A stretch of 64,000 bases of DNA from Gp6-AA40 sp036407095 (GCA_036407095.1 DASWZV010000143.1:372001-436000); one strand, 5' to 3'. Counted from the stretch's first letter, positions 14,935 to 23,361 are shown. Notes: generated from the letters alone by a model not told the origin. Program-made: numbers and translations.

Positions 14935-15642
14935 TCACCAGTTGAGATCGCGAGGCGCGACCTTCTCACTTCGATCTTCCACCGAGACCACCCGGCCGTC
15001 AGCCAGGCGAATCACTCGATCCGCCATCGACGCAATCGCCGCGTTGTGGGTGATCACCACGGTCGTGGTTCCCATCTCGGCGTTGACGCGCTCGAGCGCT
15101 TCGAGGACGACGACTCCGGTCGAGATATCGAGCGCGCCCGTCGGTTCGTCGCAGAGCAGCACGGCCGGCCGTTTCGCGATGGCGCGCGCGATCGCGACCC
15201 GCTGCTGCTCGCCGCCGGACAGCTGTGCCGGGAAGTGATCCTGACGTTCGCCGAGATTTACGAGCTGCAACGCGTCCGACGGGTCCATCGGAGATTCGGA
15301 AATCTCGGTGACGAGCGCGACGTTCTCGACCGCCGTCAGGCTCGGGATCAGATTGTAGAACTGAAACACGAAGCCGACATGCTGGCGGCGATAGGTGGTG
15401 AGCGCCGTTTCGTCCGCGTGGGTCAGCGAGATGTCGCGATAGAGCACCTCGCCGCTCGTCGGCACATCCAGTCCACCGATGATGTTGAGCAGCGTCGACT
15501 TGCCAGACCCTGACGGCCCGAGCAGCACCACGAACTGCCCCTCGTCCAGCCGCAGATTCACCTGCCTGAGCGCGTGTACCTCCACCTCGCCCATGTGATA
15601 GACCTTGGCGAGATTTCGGATGTCGAAGAGAGCGGCGGGCAT
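14935..15642 (-). CDS. ABC exporter ATP-binding protein (MacB/LolD/DevA type)
   Basis: A 235-residue ATPase. Walker A GPSGSGKST (42-50), Q-loop FVFQFYNLIPSLTAVENV, signature LSGGEQQRVAIARA, Walker B AVLLCDEPTGALD, H-loop VVITHN. The FQ-x-NLIP-LTA-EN pattern is characteristic of the MacB/LolD/DevA group that powers FtsX-type permeases. It heads a minus-strand operon followed by permease, adaptor and perhaps the selenoprotein candidate. The gene is divergent from the ABC-2 exporter at 15735 with an F-family hairpin between them. Confidence 0.94.
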   Translation of the reverse strand: MPAALFDIRNLAKVYHMGEVEVHALRQVNLRLDEGQFVVLLGPSGSGKSTLLNIIGGLDVPTSGEVLYRDISLTHADETALTTYRRQHVGFVFQFYNLIPSLTAVENVALVTEISESPMDPSDALQLVNLGERQDHFPAQLSGGEQQRVAIARAIAKRPAVLLCDEPTGALDISTGVVVLEALERVNAEMGTTTVVITHNAAIASMADRVIRLADGRVVSVEDRSEKVAPRDLNW

Positions 15643-15690
15643 CCCTGATCAAGCGTATCCCGATTTTCGCAGGGGCCGCCGTATCCGGCT

Positions 15691-15720
15691 CTCGTAGGGG
15701 CCGCCTTTAGGCGGCCCGAG
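15691..15720. repeat. GGGGCCGCC hairpin
   Basis: CTCGTAGGGGCCGCC-TTTA-GGCGGCCCGAG lies between two divergent ABC operons. Its reverse complement shares the CGGGCCGCCT-AGGCGGCCCCTACG core with 7046-7070. It is followed by GAGATAG and then the GTG start at 15735, so it sits in a promoter region. Confidence 0.7.
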
Positions 15721-15734
15721 ATAGCATCTGGTCT

Positions 15735-16655
15735 GTGGCGTCTTCGCCAGTGATCCACGTGCGCGGCATCCGCAAGACGTACGGGCCGACAGTTGCCGTT
15801 GGCGATGTGTCCTTCGACGTGTGTGAAGGGGAGATCTTCGGGTTGATCGGCCCGAACGGCGCCGGCAAGACGACGACGATGGAGTGCGTCGAGGGGCTGC
15901 GGACGCCCGATCGTGGAACGATCACCGTGCTCGCGCTCGACCCCGTACGCGACGCCCGCGCGCTGCAGAACCGCATGGGCGTGCAGCTGCAGCAGGCGCA
16001 ACTTCAGAAGCGCATCAAGGTGTGGGAAGCCGTGGATCTGTGGGCCTCGCTCTATCCGCGCGCCGTGGACGGCGACGCGCTGCTCGAACGCCTCGGGCTC
16101 ACCGACAAGCGGAATGCCTGGTTCATGACGCTCTCGGGCGGACAGAAGCAGCGGCTCTTCATTGCGCTCGCGCTCATTCACGATCCGGAGGTCGTGCTGC
16201 TCGACGAGTTGACCACCGGCCTCGATCCGCAGGCTCGTCGCGCGATCTGGGACATGGTCCGCGGCATCCGCGAGCGCGGAAAGACCGTCCTGCTCACCAC
16301 GCATTTGATGGAAGAAGCCGAGCGTCTCTGCGACCGCGTCGCGATCATCGAGCGCGGGCGCGTGATCGACATCGGTACGCCCGAGGGACTGGTGCGGCGG
16401 CACTGTCCCGACACGACGGTCGTGTTGGCGACGGGCGATCCCGATGCGCGGACACGATTCGCTGCCGTCGCCGGTCTCGAGTCGGTGGCGGAGCACGGAG
16501 GCAGGTTTACGCTGAGAGGCAGAAGCGAGGACTTCGTGACCGACGTCATTCGTTGCATCTCGGATCATCGGATCCGGGTCACGGAGTTCCGAAGCGAGAA
16601 GTCGAACCTCGAGGACGTGTTCCTCAAGCTGACTGGGCATTCCATTCGTGACTGA
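15735..16655 (+). CDS. ABC-2 type transporter ATP-binding protein
   Basis: A 306-residue ATPase. Walker A GPNGAGKTT (39-47), signature LSGGQKQRLFIALAL, Walker B VVLLDELTTGLDP, H-loop LLTTHLMEEAERLCD. The proline usually found in DEPT is Leu here (DELT). The MEEAE helix and the C-terminal accessory domain (about 230-306) are typical of the DrrA/CcmA-type family partnering ABC-2 permeases. Start is GTG 15735. A permease gene follows 116 bases later on the same strand, so together they form an exporter of drugs, lipids or polysaccharide; substrate unknown. Confidence 0.93.
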   Translation: MASSPVIHVRGIRKTYGPTVAVGDVSFDVCEGEIFGLIGPNGAGKTTTMECVEGLRTPDRGTITVLALDPVRDARALQNRMGVQLQQAQLQKRIKVWEAVDLWASLYPRAVDGDALLERLGLTDKRNAWFMTLSGGQKQRLFIALALIHDPEVVLLDELTTGLDPQARRAIWDMVRGIRERGKTVLLTTHLMEEAERLCDRVAIIERGRVIDIGTPEGLVRRHCPDTTVVLATGDPDARTRFAAVAGLESVAEHGGRFTLRGRSEDFVTDVIRCISDHRIRVTEFRSEKSNLEDVFLKLTGHSIRD

Positions 16656-16659
16656 GCCA

Positions 16660-16759
16660 CGGGGTGCGCGGAGAATTCTTGGCCACGGAGAACACGGAGA
16701 TCACCGAGGGAATTCGGCCACAAAGGACACAAAGATCACCAAGAGCGAAGTCTCCGTGG
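16660..16759. repeat. CACGGAGATCAC-word array between exporter genes
   Basis: Words GCCACGGAGAACACGGAGA, TCACCGAGGG, CCACAAAGGACACAAAGA and TCACCAAGAG run in one arm; a short inverted TCTCCGTGGC (16750-16759) closes it. The next base run AAGAGGAG is the Shine-Dalgarno of the permease, so the array lies inside the operon leader. It is related to 35587-35750. Confidence 0.65.
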
Positions 16760-16771
16760 CAAGAGGAGTGA

Positions 16772-17527
16772 ATGACGATCGCACTCAGGTCGCTGCTGAA
16801 GCTCACGTGGATCGAAATCAAGATCTTCGCGCGTGAACCGCTCGGGCTCTTCGGCAGTCTCCTCATCCCGCTCATCGTCTTTTTCGGCCTGGCTCGATTT
16901 ATCGGTCCGAATGTGACCGGACCACCGCGATCGGGATGGCCGGGTGGCGGCTTCCTGCCGGTGCTGACGACAGTGCTCATGGCGCTGAGCGCGGTCAGCT
17001 CGCTGATCACGATCGTCTCGATCTACCGCGAGGGCGGCATTCTCAAGCGGCTGCGCGCGACGCCGCTGCAGCCGCCGATCATCCTCAGCACGCACGTGAT
17101 CGTGAAGCTGCTGTTCACGGGGCTCACGATGTTCCTGATGTTCCTGGCCGGCCGCCGCTATTTTCCGCCCGGCGCACCGGTGCCGTACGTGTCGTTCGGC
17201 GTGGCGGTGCTGTTTGCGACCTGGGCCATCCTGTCGCTGGGGTTCGTCATCGCGAGCCTGGTGCCGACCGCTCGCTTCGCGCAGCCGATCGCGACGTTCA
17301 TCCTGTATCCGATGGTCGTGTTGTCGGGACTCTTCTTTCCGATCGCGGCCCTGCCTCCGCTGATGCAGTGGCTGGCGAAACTGCTGCCGCTGAGCTACGC
17401 CGTGTCGCTGCTGTCGGGCATCTGGAGGGGCGACGCCTGGTCGGCTCACATGCTCGACGTCGCCGCGCTCGTCGCGACTTTCCTTGTCTGCACTGCCGTC
17501 TCGTCCAGAGTGTTCCGCTGGGAATGA
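16772..17527 (+). CDS. ABC-2 type transporter permease
   Basis: A 251-residue integral membrane protein with six predicted helices (GSLLIPLIVFFGLARF; VLTTVLMALSAVSSLITI; LLFTGLTMFLMFLAG; VAVLFATWAILSLGFVIASLV; TFILYPMVVLSGLFFPIAALP; VAALVATFLVCTAVSS). YREGGILKRLRATPLQP is the conserved cytoplasmic coupling loop of ABC-2 permeases, and SGLFFPIAALP-WLAKLLPLSYAV is the family's C-terminal motif. It pairs with the ATPase upstream. AAGAGGAG at 16761-16768 supports ATG 16772. Confidence 0.92.
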   Translation: MTIALRSLLKLTWIEIKIFAREPLGLFGSLLIPLIVFFGLARFIGPNVTGPPRSGWPGGGFLPVLTTVLMALSAVSSLITIVSIYREGGILKRLRATPLQPPIILSTHVIVKLLFTGLTMFLMFLAGRRYFPPGAPVPYVSFGVAVLFATWAILSLGFVIASLVPTARFAQPIATFILYPMVVLSGLFFPIAALPPLMQWLAKLLPLSYAVSLLSGIWRGDAWSAHMLDVAALVATFLVCTAVSSRVFRWE

Positions 17528-17549
17528 ACGCGCTCGAATTGGGGAGAAC

Positions 17550-17616
17550 GCGCGGACTGAAGTCCGCGCTCTACGACGCAACGAAGCGTCGTAGAGCGTG
17601 GGCTTCAACCCACGCG
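17550..17616. repeat. compound hairpin after the exporter operon
   Basis: GCGCTCTACGACGC (17566-17579) pairs with GCGTCGTAGAGCG (17585-17597). Each flank has its own small palindrome: GCGGACTGAAGTCCGC on the left and CGTGGGCTTCAACCCACG on the right. It follows the permease stop and could terminate transcription. The TGAAG/CTTCA centres recall the GGGCCGCC family. Confidence 0.75.
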
Positions 17617-17765
17617 CCGACGCCGACGAGAATGTGATTGGGCTGCCAGATTTGGTTGGGTCTCATCGCGTGCTCCGCGTTTTGCTGCGCTCTGATTCAC
17701 GTCGGTGCAGCGCGGCGCGACGGAAGGCGAGAAGCACGGACCTTGCACAAGCCTGCGTCGCGCCC

Positions 17766-18830
17766 ATGGCCCTGTATCTAGACGCCTCCCTGCGGCAGAC
17801 ACTGGCCCTTCCGGCGACAGCGGCGCCCCGGACGTACATTCGCAGCGAACGGTTCGAAACGACGCTGCTGCTCGTCCCGCTGTTGGCCGGACTCTCGGCA
17901 GCGGCGGTCGTCTCTGCGAATTCGAGTTGGTTTCCATTTCTGCTCGTCGCTGACCTGTGGCTCCTCGGCTATCACCACGTGATCGCCACGTACACTCGGC
18001 TGCCGTTCGACGGTCAGAGCCTGCGTCGCAGTCGCTTCCTTGCCTTGGACCTGCTGCTCATCATCACCGCTGTTACCCTCGTCGTGGCGATCACCGCCGG
18101 TGCGTGGGTGATTGCTTCGGCATTTCTCTACCTGCAGTGGTTCCACTACATGCGGCAGGGCTACGGGATCGCGCGCATGTACTTCCGCACCACGCCGCAG
18201 GGCCAGGCGCCAGGCTCCCGCGATTGGGCCTCGGACCTCGTGATCTACCTGGTGCCCGTCTACGGCATCGCCGCGCGATCGTCGTCGATGGGCGATCAGT
18301 TCCTCGGCCTGCCGGTGCGAACGCTGGCGGTGCCTGATGCGGTCATCATGCTGCTGGGCGCCCTCGCGGCCGGCGCGCTCGTGGTCTGGGTCGGTCGCGT
18401 CGTGCTGCAGGCGCTCGACGACGCCGTCGACGTCGCCTACTCGCTGTTCGTCGTGTCACATGTCGTGGTCTTCTGGATGGCGTACGTCGTCATCGCCGAT
18501 GCCAACGCCGGCTGGTTGTGCATCAACGTCTGGCACAACTTCCAGTACGTCCTCGTCGTCTGGATGTCGAACGCGAAGCGGTATGCGGGCGGGATCGATT
18601 CGTCGGCGCGACTGCTGTCGTGGATCAGTCAGCCCGGCCGCGTGGTGACGTACTTCGCCGCGTGCCTGGGCATCACGACGGCGGTGTACTTCGTCCTCAA
18701 CCAGTTCACGGTCCTGGTGCTGGGTGGCGGACTCGCCGTCTCAGTCGGCATCTACATGGGCATCAACTTCCATCACTACGTAGTCGATGCGCTGATTTGG
18801 AGGCGGCGTCGCGTTGCACCGGCCGCCTGA
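17766..18830 (+). CDS. polytopic membrane protein with conserved-looking His motifs
   Basis: A 354-residue protein with about eight or nine hydrophobic segments. Histidines lie at the membrane borders in patterned motifs: LLGYHHVIATYTR (near 80), LQWFHYMRQGYG (near 125), INVWHNFQYVLVVWMSN (near 258) and MGINFHHYVVDALIWR (near 340). Paired His motifs of this sort are seen in di-iron membrane oxygenases and desaturases, but no exact family signature is visible, so metal binding is only an inference. ATG 17766 is chosen because upstream codons are polar and repeat-like. It stands alone, convergent with glpK across a hairpin. Confidence 0.72.
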   Translation: MALYLDASLRQTLALPATAAPRTYIRSERFETTLLLVPLLAGLSAAAVVSANSSWFPFLLVADLWLLGYHHVIATYTRLPFDGQSLRRSRFLALDLLLIITAVTLVVAITAGAWVIASAFLYLQWFHYMRQGYGIARMYFRTTPQGQAPGSRDWASDLVIYLVPVYGIAARSSSMGDQFLGLPVRTLAVPDAVIMLLGALAAGALVVWVGRVVLQALDDAVDVAYSLFVVSHVVVFWMAYVVIADANAGWLCINVWHNFQYVLVVWMSNAKRYAGGIDSSARLLSWISQPGRVVTYFAACLGITTAVYFVLNQFTVLVLGGGLAVSVGIYMGINFHHYVVDALIWRRRRVAPAA

Positions 18831-18856
18831 TGTGACGGCAGCAGTTCAGATGTCAA

Positions 18857-19008
18857 CGTTCACAGTTCCCGTGTCGGGCTCCCGTTCTCGGTTCAGCGTT
18901 CGGAGTTCGCCGGGTCACGTCGCGATCGCCCTGGGAGCGGGCGCAGCGTGACCCGGGATCTCTGAACAGCGAACTGGAACGGGAACCCGGCACGGGACCC
19001 TGAACCTT
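18857..19008. repeat. GTTCCCG-word inverted repeat between convergent genes
   Basis: Left words GTTCCCGTGTCGGGCTCCCG, TTCTCGGTTCAGCGTTC and GCCGGGTCACG face CGTGACCCGGG, TCTGAACAGCGAACTGG, AACGGGAACCCGGCACGGGA and CCTGAACC. Arms are about 60 bases, imperfect, around a GC-rich centre. It probably works as a two-way terminator. It is a separate word family with the same architecture as the ACGGAG arrays. Confidence 0.7.
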
Positions 19009-19011
19009 GAA

Positions 19012-20511
19012 CTACACGATCCAATCCAAGCTTCGTTCGACAGCTCTTTTCCACCCCCGATACGCCGTTTCGCGCTGATCCTCGCTCCACTGCGGTTCCC
19101 ACTCGCGATCGACTTTCCACTGCGAGCGGAGGGACTCGACGTCCTTCCAGAAGCCGACGGCGAGACCTGCGGCATAGGCCGCGCCGAGCGCGGTCGTCTC
19201 GGCGACGACGGGGCGGACGACGCGCACGCCGAGGACGTCCGCCTGCAGCTGCATCAGGAGGTTGTTGACGGTCGCGCCTCCGTCGACCTTCAGCATCGAC
19301 AAATGGACGCCGGAATCCGTCACCATCGCGTCGAGCACATCGCGCGTCTGGAAGCAGATCGCCTCGAGCGTCGCTCGCGCGAGATGGGCCTTCGTGTGGA
19401 AGCGCGAGAGGCCGACGATGGCGCCGCGCGCGTCGCTGCGCCAGTAGGGGGCAAAGAGACCCGAGAACGCCGGCACGAAGTACGCGCCGCCGCTGTCGGG
19501 AACGCTCGCGGCCAGCGCTTCGATGTCGTGCGCCGATTCGATGATCTGAAGCTGATCGCGGAGCCACTGCACCGCCGATCCGGTGACGGCGACCGATCCT
19601 TCGAGCGCGTACATCGCGTCGAAGCCGTCGACCCGGTACGCCATGGTGGTCAGCAGTCCGGCCGTTGACGGGACGATCTGTCGTCCGGTGTTGAGCAGCA
19701 TGAAGTTGCCGGTGCCGTACGTGTTCTTGGCGTCGCCGGGCGCGAAGCAGACCTGGCCGACGAGCGCGGCATGCTGATCGCCGAGATCGCCTGCGATCGG
19801 CACCTCGGCGCCGACAGGACCATTGGCGTGCGTCGCTCCGAACACCGTGCGGGCCGATGACGCATGAATGCGAGGCAGCATCGCACGCGGGATGTCGAAG
19901 AGCGACAGCAGCGTCTCATCCCAGTCGAGCGTGCGCAGGTTCATCAGCTGCGTGCGGCTCGCGTTGGTCACGTCGGTGACGTGAAGGCCGCCGTTCGTGC
20001 CACCGGTGAGATTCCAGATCAGCCACGTGTCGATCGTGCCGAAGCACGCGTGGCCGCGGTCGGCGGCCGCGCGGACGCCGTCGACGTGTTCGAGGATCCA
20101 GCGCAGCTTCGAGGCGGAGAAGTAGGTCGCGGGGGGGAGTCCGGAGCGCTGACAGAGGTCATCCCGTTTCGAATCGAGCGCCTGGATGTCGCGAGCGGTG
20201 CGCGTGTCCTGCCAGACAATCGCGTTGTACCAGGGCCGGCCGGTTCGCGGATCCCAGACGACCGTCGTCTCACGCTGGTTGGTGATTCCGATCGCGGCGA
20301 GATCTCCACCGGTCAAGCCTGCCGTGCGCAGTGCCCCTGCGATCACGTCGTCGACGCGCGCCGCAATCTCGATCGGGTCGTGCTCGACCCATCCCGGTTT
20401 CGGCAGGATCTGCTCGTGCTCCAGTTGACGACGAGAAACTTCGCGGCCTTGTGCGTCGAAGACCATGAAGCGCGTGCTGGTGGTGCCCTGATCGAGTGCG
20501 CCGATGAACAT
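19012..20511 (-). CDS. glpK: glycerol kinase
   Basis: A 499-residue FGGY-family kinase phosphorylating glycerol to sn-glycerol 3-phosphate. It starts MFIGALDQGTTSTRFMVFD with the phosphate-binding DQGTT. GITNQRETTVVWDPRTGRPWYNAIVWQDTRT holds the Arg-Glu and Trp substrate contacts. GDQHAALVGQ, KNTYGTGNFMLLNTG and GGATVNNLLMQLQADVLG are the FGGY signature and adenine-binding regions, with catalytic Asp in AGDLGDQ. Length matches E. coli GlpK. ATG 20511 begins the domain; the in-frame codons upstream are repeat DNA. No glpF or glpD is adjacent. Confidence 0.96.
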   Translation of the reverse strand: MFIGALDQGTTSTRFMVFDAQGREVSRRQLEHEQILPKPGWVEHDPIEIAARVDDVIAGALRTAGLTGGDLAAIGITNQRETTVVWDPRTGRPWYNAIVWQDTRTARDIQALDSKRDDLCQRSGLPPATYFSASKLRWILEHVDGVRAAADRGHACFGTIDTWLIWNLTGGTNGGLHVTDVTNASRTQLMNLRTLDWDETLLSLFDIPRAMLPRIHASSARTVFGATHANGPVGAEVPIAGDLGDQHAALVGQVCFAPGDAKNTYGTGNFMLLNTGRQIVPSTAGLLTTMAYRVDGFDAMYALEGSVAVTGSAVQWLRDQLQIIESAHDIEALAASVPDSGGAYFVPAFSGLFAPYWRSDARGAIVGLSRFHTKAHLARATLEAICFQTRDVLDAMVTDSGVHLSMLKVDGGATVNNLLMQLQADVLGVRVVRPVVAETTALGAAYAAGLAVGFWKDVESLRSQWKVDREWEPQWSEDQRETAYRGWKRAVERSLDWIV

Positions 20512-20552
20512 GCGGGAATAGTACACGCGCGTCAGTCCTCGGTGGAGAGGGG

Positions 20553-20990
20553 CGGAGTATGCGGAGTGGGCGGAGAAGAGCGCTAATCGCGGAGGCGCCG
20601 AGGGTTCGGAAGCACGGAGAAACGGTTTCGCACGGAGCCACGGAGGATCGGAGATCGGACGGAGCTGCCCGCTGGCCCGCATGTGATGTGGGTGAGGGCG
20701 TCGGCCTTGGGCCGACGCATGGGGCGAGAGTCGCTCACGAAAACAAGCGCCGAATGTGCTCCTGCCGCGTTTGTTTTCGTGAGCGACTCTCGTCCCATCG
20801 CGCGCTTGGCGCGCGCCTCACCCACGCTGGAACCGGTCGTGAGCAGTGAGCCTCCGTCCGACCTCCGGGCCTCCGTGGCTCCGTGCGAACCGTCGCTCCG
20901 TCGTCTCCGTTCCCGATCGCGGAAACCCGGCGATCCCTGCGATCTCTGCGTTGATCGTCGTCTCTGCGCTCTCTGCCCCCTCCGCGTGCC
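20553..20990. repeat. large nested ACGGAG array with inner GTTTGTTTTCGTGAGC core
   Basis: This fills the 494-base gap between glpK and alkB starts. Outer arms: ACGGAG/GCGGAG words at 20553-20680 and CTCCGT/CTCTGC words at 20822-20990. The inner core (about 20695-20820) is a long stem: GGGTGAGGGCG with GAGTCGCTCACGAAAACAAG against CTTGTTTTCGTGAGC-like sequence and CGCCTCACCCACG. A near-identical core lies at about 40060-40165. The array is between divergent genes, so it is not simply a terminator. No coding capacity is convincing. Confidence 0.85.
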
Positions 20991-21005
20991 GAGGATAATA
21001 AGCAA

Positions 21006-21665
21006 GTGGGCAGCCTGCTCTCATCTCTTACGCGCGAGCGCGAGACCGTGGCGATTGCACCGGGAGCGGTGTGGCTGAAGGCCTGGCTGCCGATCGGCGA
21101 GCAGCTCAGGCTTGTGCAGCAATGCCGCGAGCTGCTGGATGGGCCGGCGGGTGGATACGTGCCGACGGTGCGCGGCGGCGGCAAGATGCGCGTGAAGATG
21201 ATGTGCCTCGGGCGTCACTGGAATCCACGCACCTACACCTACGTTGCGACGCGTGAGGACTACGATGACGCGCCGGTCGCGCCGGTGCCCGACGGGTGGG
21301 CCGAGCTGGCGTCGACGGCTGCGCGGCGGGCCGGCTTCGAGTGCCGCCCCGACATCTGCCTGATCAACTTCTACGGGTCCGATGGCCGCATGGGCCTCCA
21401 TCAGGACAAGGACGAGAGCGCCGATTCGCTGTCGGCCGGGCTGCCGGTCATCTCGTTCTCGATCGGCGACACCGCACGGTTCCTGTTCGGTGGAGTAAAG
21501 CGGCGCGATCCGGTCGAGTCGATGCTCCTCGAATCAGGCGACGTCTTTGTCTTCGGCGGCCCGGCCCGCCTGCGCTATCACGGCGTGTCGCGCATCGTTC
21601 CCGACACGGCCCCGCCCGCGCTCGGCCTGGCCGGTCGATTCAATCTGACCTTTCGACAATACTGA
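21006..21665 (+). CDS. alkB: AlkB-like 2-oxoglutarate/Fe(II) dioxygenase
   Basis: A 219-residue oxygenase of the type that repairs N-alkylated bases by oxidative demethylation. Iron ligands are visible: His132 and Asp134 (LHQDKDE) and His192 (RYHGVSRI). Arg211 in GRFNLTFRQY binds 2-oxoglutarate. MRVKMMCLGRHWNPRTYTY is the nucleotide-recognition lid typical of E. coli AlkB, and PDICLINFYGSDGRMGLH is the strand leading to the HxD. The start is GTG 21006 with GATAAT (20994-20999) only six bases upstream, consistent with leaderless transcription. The gene stands alone. Confidence 0.93.
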   Translation: MGSLLSSLTRERETVAIAPGAVWLKAWLPIGEQLRLVQQCRELLDGPAGGYVPTVRGGGKMRVKMMCLGRHWNPRTYTYVATREDYDDAPVAPVPDGWAELASTAARRAGFECRPDICLINFYGSDGRMGLHQDKDESADSLSAGLPVISFSIGDTARFLFGGVKRRDPVESMLLESGDVFVFGGPARLRYHGVSRIVPDTAPPALGLAGRFNLTFRQY

Positions 21666-21672
21666 TTTCCGG

Positions 21673-22067
21673 GGGACGGAGATCGCGGAGCAACGGGAAT
21701 TACACGGAGGAAACGGGATAACACGGAGGGAACGCGGGCAACGGAGAAAACAGGATCCTGTTGTGGTCCCGTTTTCCCCCGGTGCTCCCCGTTTCCTCCA
21801 AGAAAATCTGCTTCCGGGTTGACGCCGGCAACGGAGACTGCGGAGGAAACGGAGAAACGCATCGACCCGGAGGAAACGGAGAAGAACCATTCATACTCCG
21901 TTTGCCCCGTTAGCTCCGTGTGAGCGTTCTCCGTTCTGTCCACGATCCCCGTGTCCTCACGGCAACGAAGGCGGGTGGAAGAGGCTCCCCAATTTTCATT
22001 GTGCGGGGTGAGCTGCGCTCATGACGACTCCGTGTTCAAATCCCCGTTCGCTCCGTCATCCCGGTTA
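21673..22067. repeat. two ACGGAG arrays in tandem
   Basis: This fills the 410-base gap between alkB and the deaminase. First array: ACGGAGATCGCGGAGCAACG and ACGGAGG words (21675-21750) facing CCCGTTTTCCCCC and CCCCGTTTCCTCC (21765-21800). Second: CAACGGAGACTGCGGAGG and GAAACGGAG words (21828-21890) facing CTCCGTTTGCCCCGTTAGC and CTCCGT words (21895-21935). Scattered CTCCGT words continue to 22055. I see no gene in it. Confidence 0.8.
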
Positions 22068-22075
22068 GCGTCGCT

Positions 22076-22654
22076 ATGACAGAATCGCGCCCGATGTCTT
22101 CGCTCATCATCGACACCCCCGATTGGCTCGATGATGTTGTCGATTGGAGAGCCTCCTACACCACCGACGACGACAAGATGCGGCTTGCGATCGAGCTCGC
22201 AAGGCAGAATGTCGCGCGCGGGACGGGAGGGCCGTTCGGTGCCGCGATCTTCGAACGTGAAGGCGGCGCGCTCGTCTCAGTGGGCATGAACAGCGTCGTC
22301 CGTCTGCTCAACAGCGCGCTGCACGCGGAGATGCTCGCGATCATGCTCGCGGAGCGGCGCATTGGCTCCTACACGCTGCACGGAAGCGGGATCGAGCACG
22401 AGCTCGTGTCTTCGTGCGATCCGTGTGCGATGTGTCTCGGCGGGATCCTCTGGAGCGGCGTCAGGCGCGTCGTCACCGGCGCCGACCGCGCCGATGCCAG
22501 CGCGCTCGACTTCGATGAGGGACCGGTGTTTCCCGAATCGTACGCCTATCTCGAATCGCGCGGCCTCACCATCACACGGGGCGTGCGGCGGGCCGAGGCG
22601 GTTGCCGTGCTGGAGCTCTATCGGCGGCAGGGTGGAGTGATCTACAACGCGTGA
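22076..22654 (+). CDS. nucleoside deaminase (guanine/cytidine deaminase family)
   Basis: A 192-residue zinc-dependent deaminase of the CDA superfamily. Zinc ligands are His83 (HAE), Cys117 and Cys120 (PCAMC), and the proton shuttle is Glu85. GGPFGAAIFE (51-60) is the conserved substrate-pocket strand. The spacing and the SCDPCAMCLGGILWSGVRRVV stretch fit guanine deaminase-like (GuaD) or tRNA-adenosine deaminase-like enzymes more than CDD. The C terminus (LELYRRQGGVIYNA) looks native. A degraded transposase begins within a few bases of its stop, so the gene narrowly escaped truncation. The start lacks a Shine-Dalgarno. Confidence 0.9.
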   Translation: MTESRPMSSLIIDTPDWLDDVVDWRASYTTDDDKMRLAIELARQNVARGTGGPFGAAIFEREGGALVSVGMNSVVRLLNSALHAEMLAIMLAERRIGSYTLHGSGIEHELVSSCDPCAMCLGGILWSGVRRVVTGADRADASALDFDEGPVFPESYAYLESRGLTITRGVRRAEAVAVLELYRRQGGVIYNA

Positions 22655-22657
22655 ATC

Positions 22658-23361
22658 GAGCGAAGTTCTGGAACCAGGCAAAGAGTCGCTCGATCTTCCA
22701 CCGCCGTCGGTAGCGACGCAGCGGCCGACCGTCTTGCGTCCGGTGTGTCCGGGTCCTCCGGTGTGGCGCGATCAGTTCCACGCCACAGCGGGCTAAGTCC
22801 ACATCCAGTCGGTCCGACTCGTAGGCGTTGTCGCCGATGAGGCGCACCGGGAGCTGCCTGACAAACCGCTCCGCGAGTGTGGCGTGTACCAGTGTGACTT
22901 CGTGCGGCGTGGCGCTCTCGACGTGGACGGCGACCGGGCGCCCCCGACGATCGGCGATAGCCATGATCTTCGACCCCTTGCCGCGCTTCGTCTTGCCCAC
23001 GCAGGCTCCTCCCGCTTCGCTGAAGCGAAGCTCCCATCGATGAACGCCTCCTGGAGATCCAAATGGCCTTCGTCATGGAGTGCCTGGGCGAGGGTTTCGA
23101 GGATGTTCCGCAGCACGCCGGCGCGGACCCACTGCTGAAACCGGCGGTGGCAGCTTTGATACGACGGATAGCGGTCCGGCAGGTCAGCCCACGGTGCTCC
23201 CGTTCTTAGAATCCACAGGATGCCGTTGAGCACCGCACGCTTCTCCCTCCACGGGCGGCCTCGACCGTCGGCGCGGCGCACCGGCTCGGGCAAGAAATGC
23301 CCAATGAGTCCCATTGCTCGTCCGTGAGGTCACGAGGATGAGACGCAGCACGGAGGGCCAT
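22658..23361 (-). pseudogene. degraded IS5-family transposase
   Basis: The frame needed is broken twice. From ATG at 23361 the expected MALRAASHPRDLTDEQWDSL runs into a shift near 23305, after which HFLPEPVRRADGRGRPW and WILRTGAPWADLPDRYPSY follow. A second shift near 23010 joins FIDGSFASAKR to GKTKRGKGSKIMAIADRRG. DDE residues are present: Asp in FIDGSF, Asp in LIGDNAYESD, Glu in RRWKIERLFAWFQNF. The homology stops abruptly after WFQNF at about 22660, four bases from the deaminase stop, so the 3-prime end and its inverted repeat are lost. The second shift could once have been programmed; the first and the truncation make the copy dead. Confidence 0.85.

Noticed and set aside
20512..20682. 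An N-terminal extension of glycerol kinase by 57 residues
   Set aside because: The extension is encoded by the ACGGAG array and the family begins exactly at MFIGALDQGTT.
22990..23045. Programmed -1 frameshifting in an active IS5 element
   Set aside because: The first frameshift near 23305 and the missing 3-prime end already make this copy non-functional, whatever the second shift once was.
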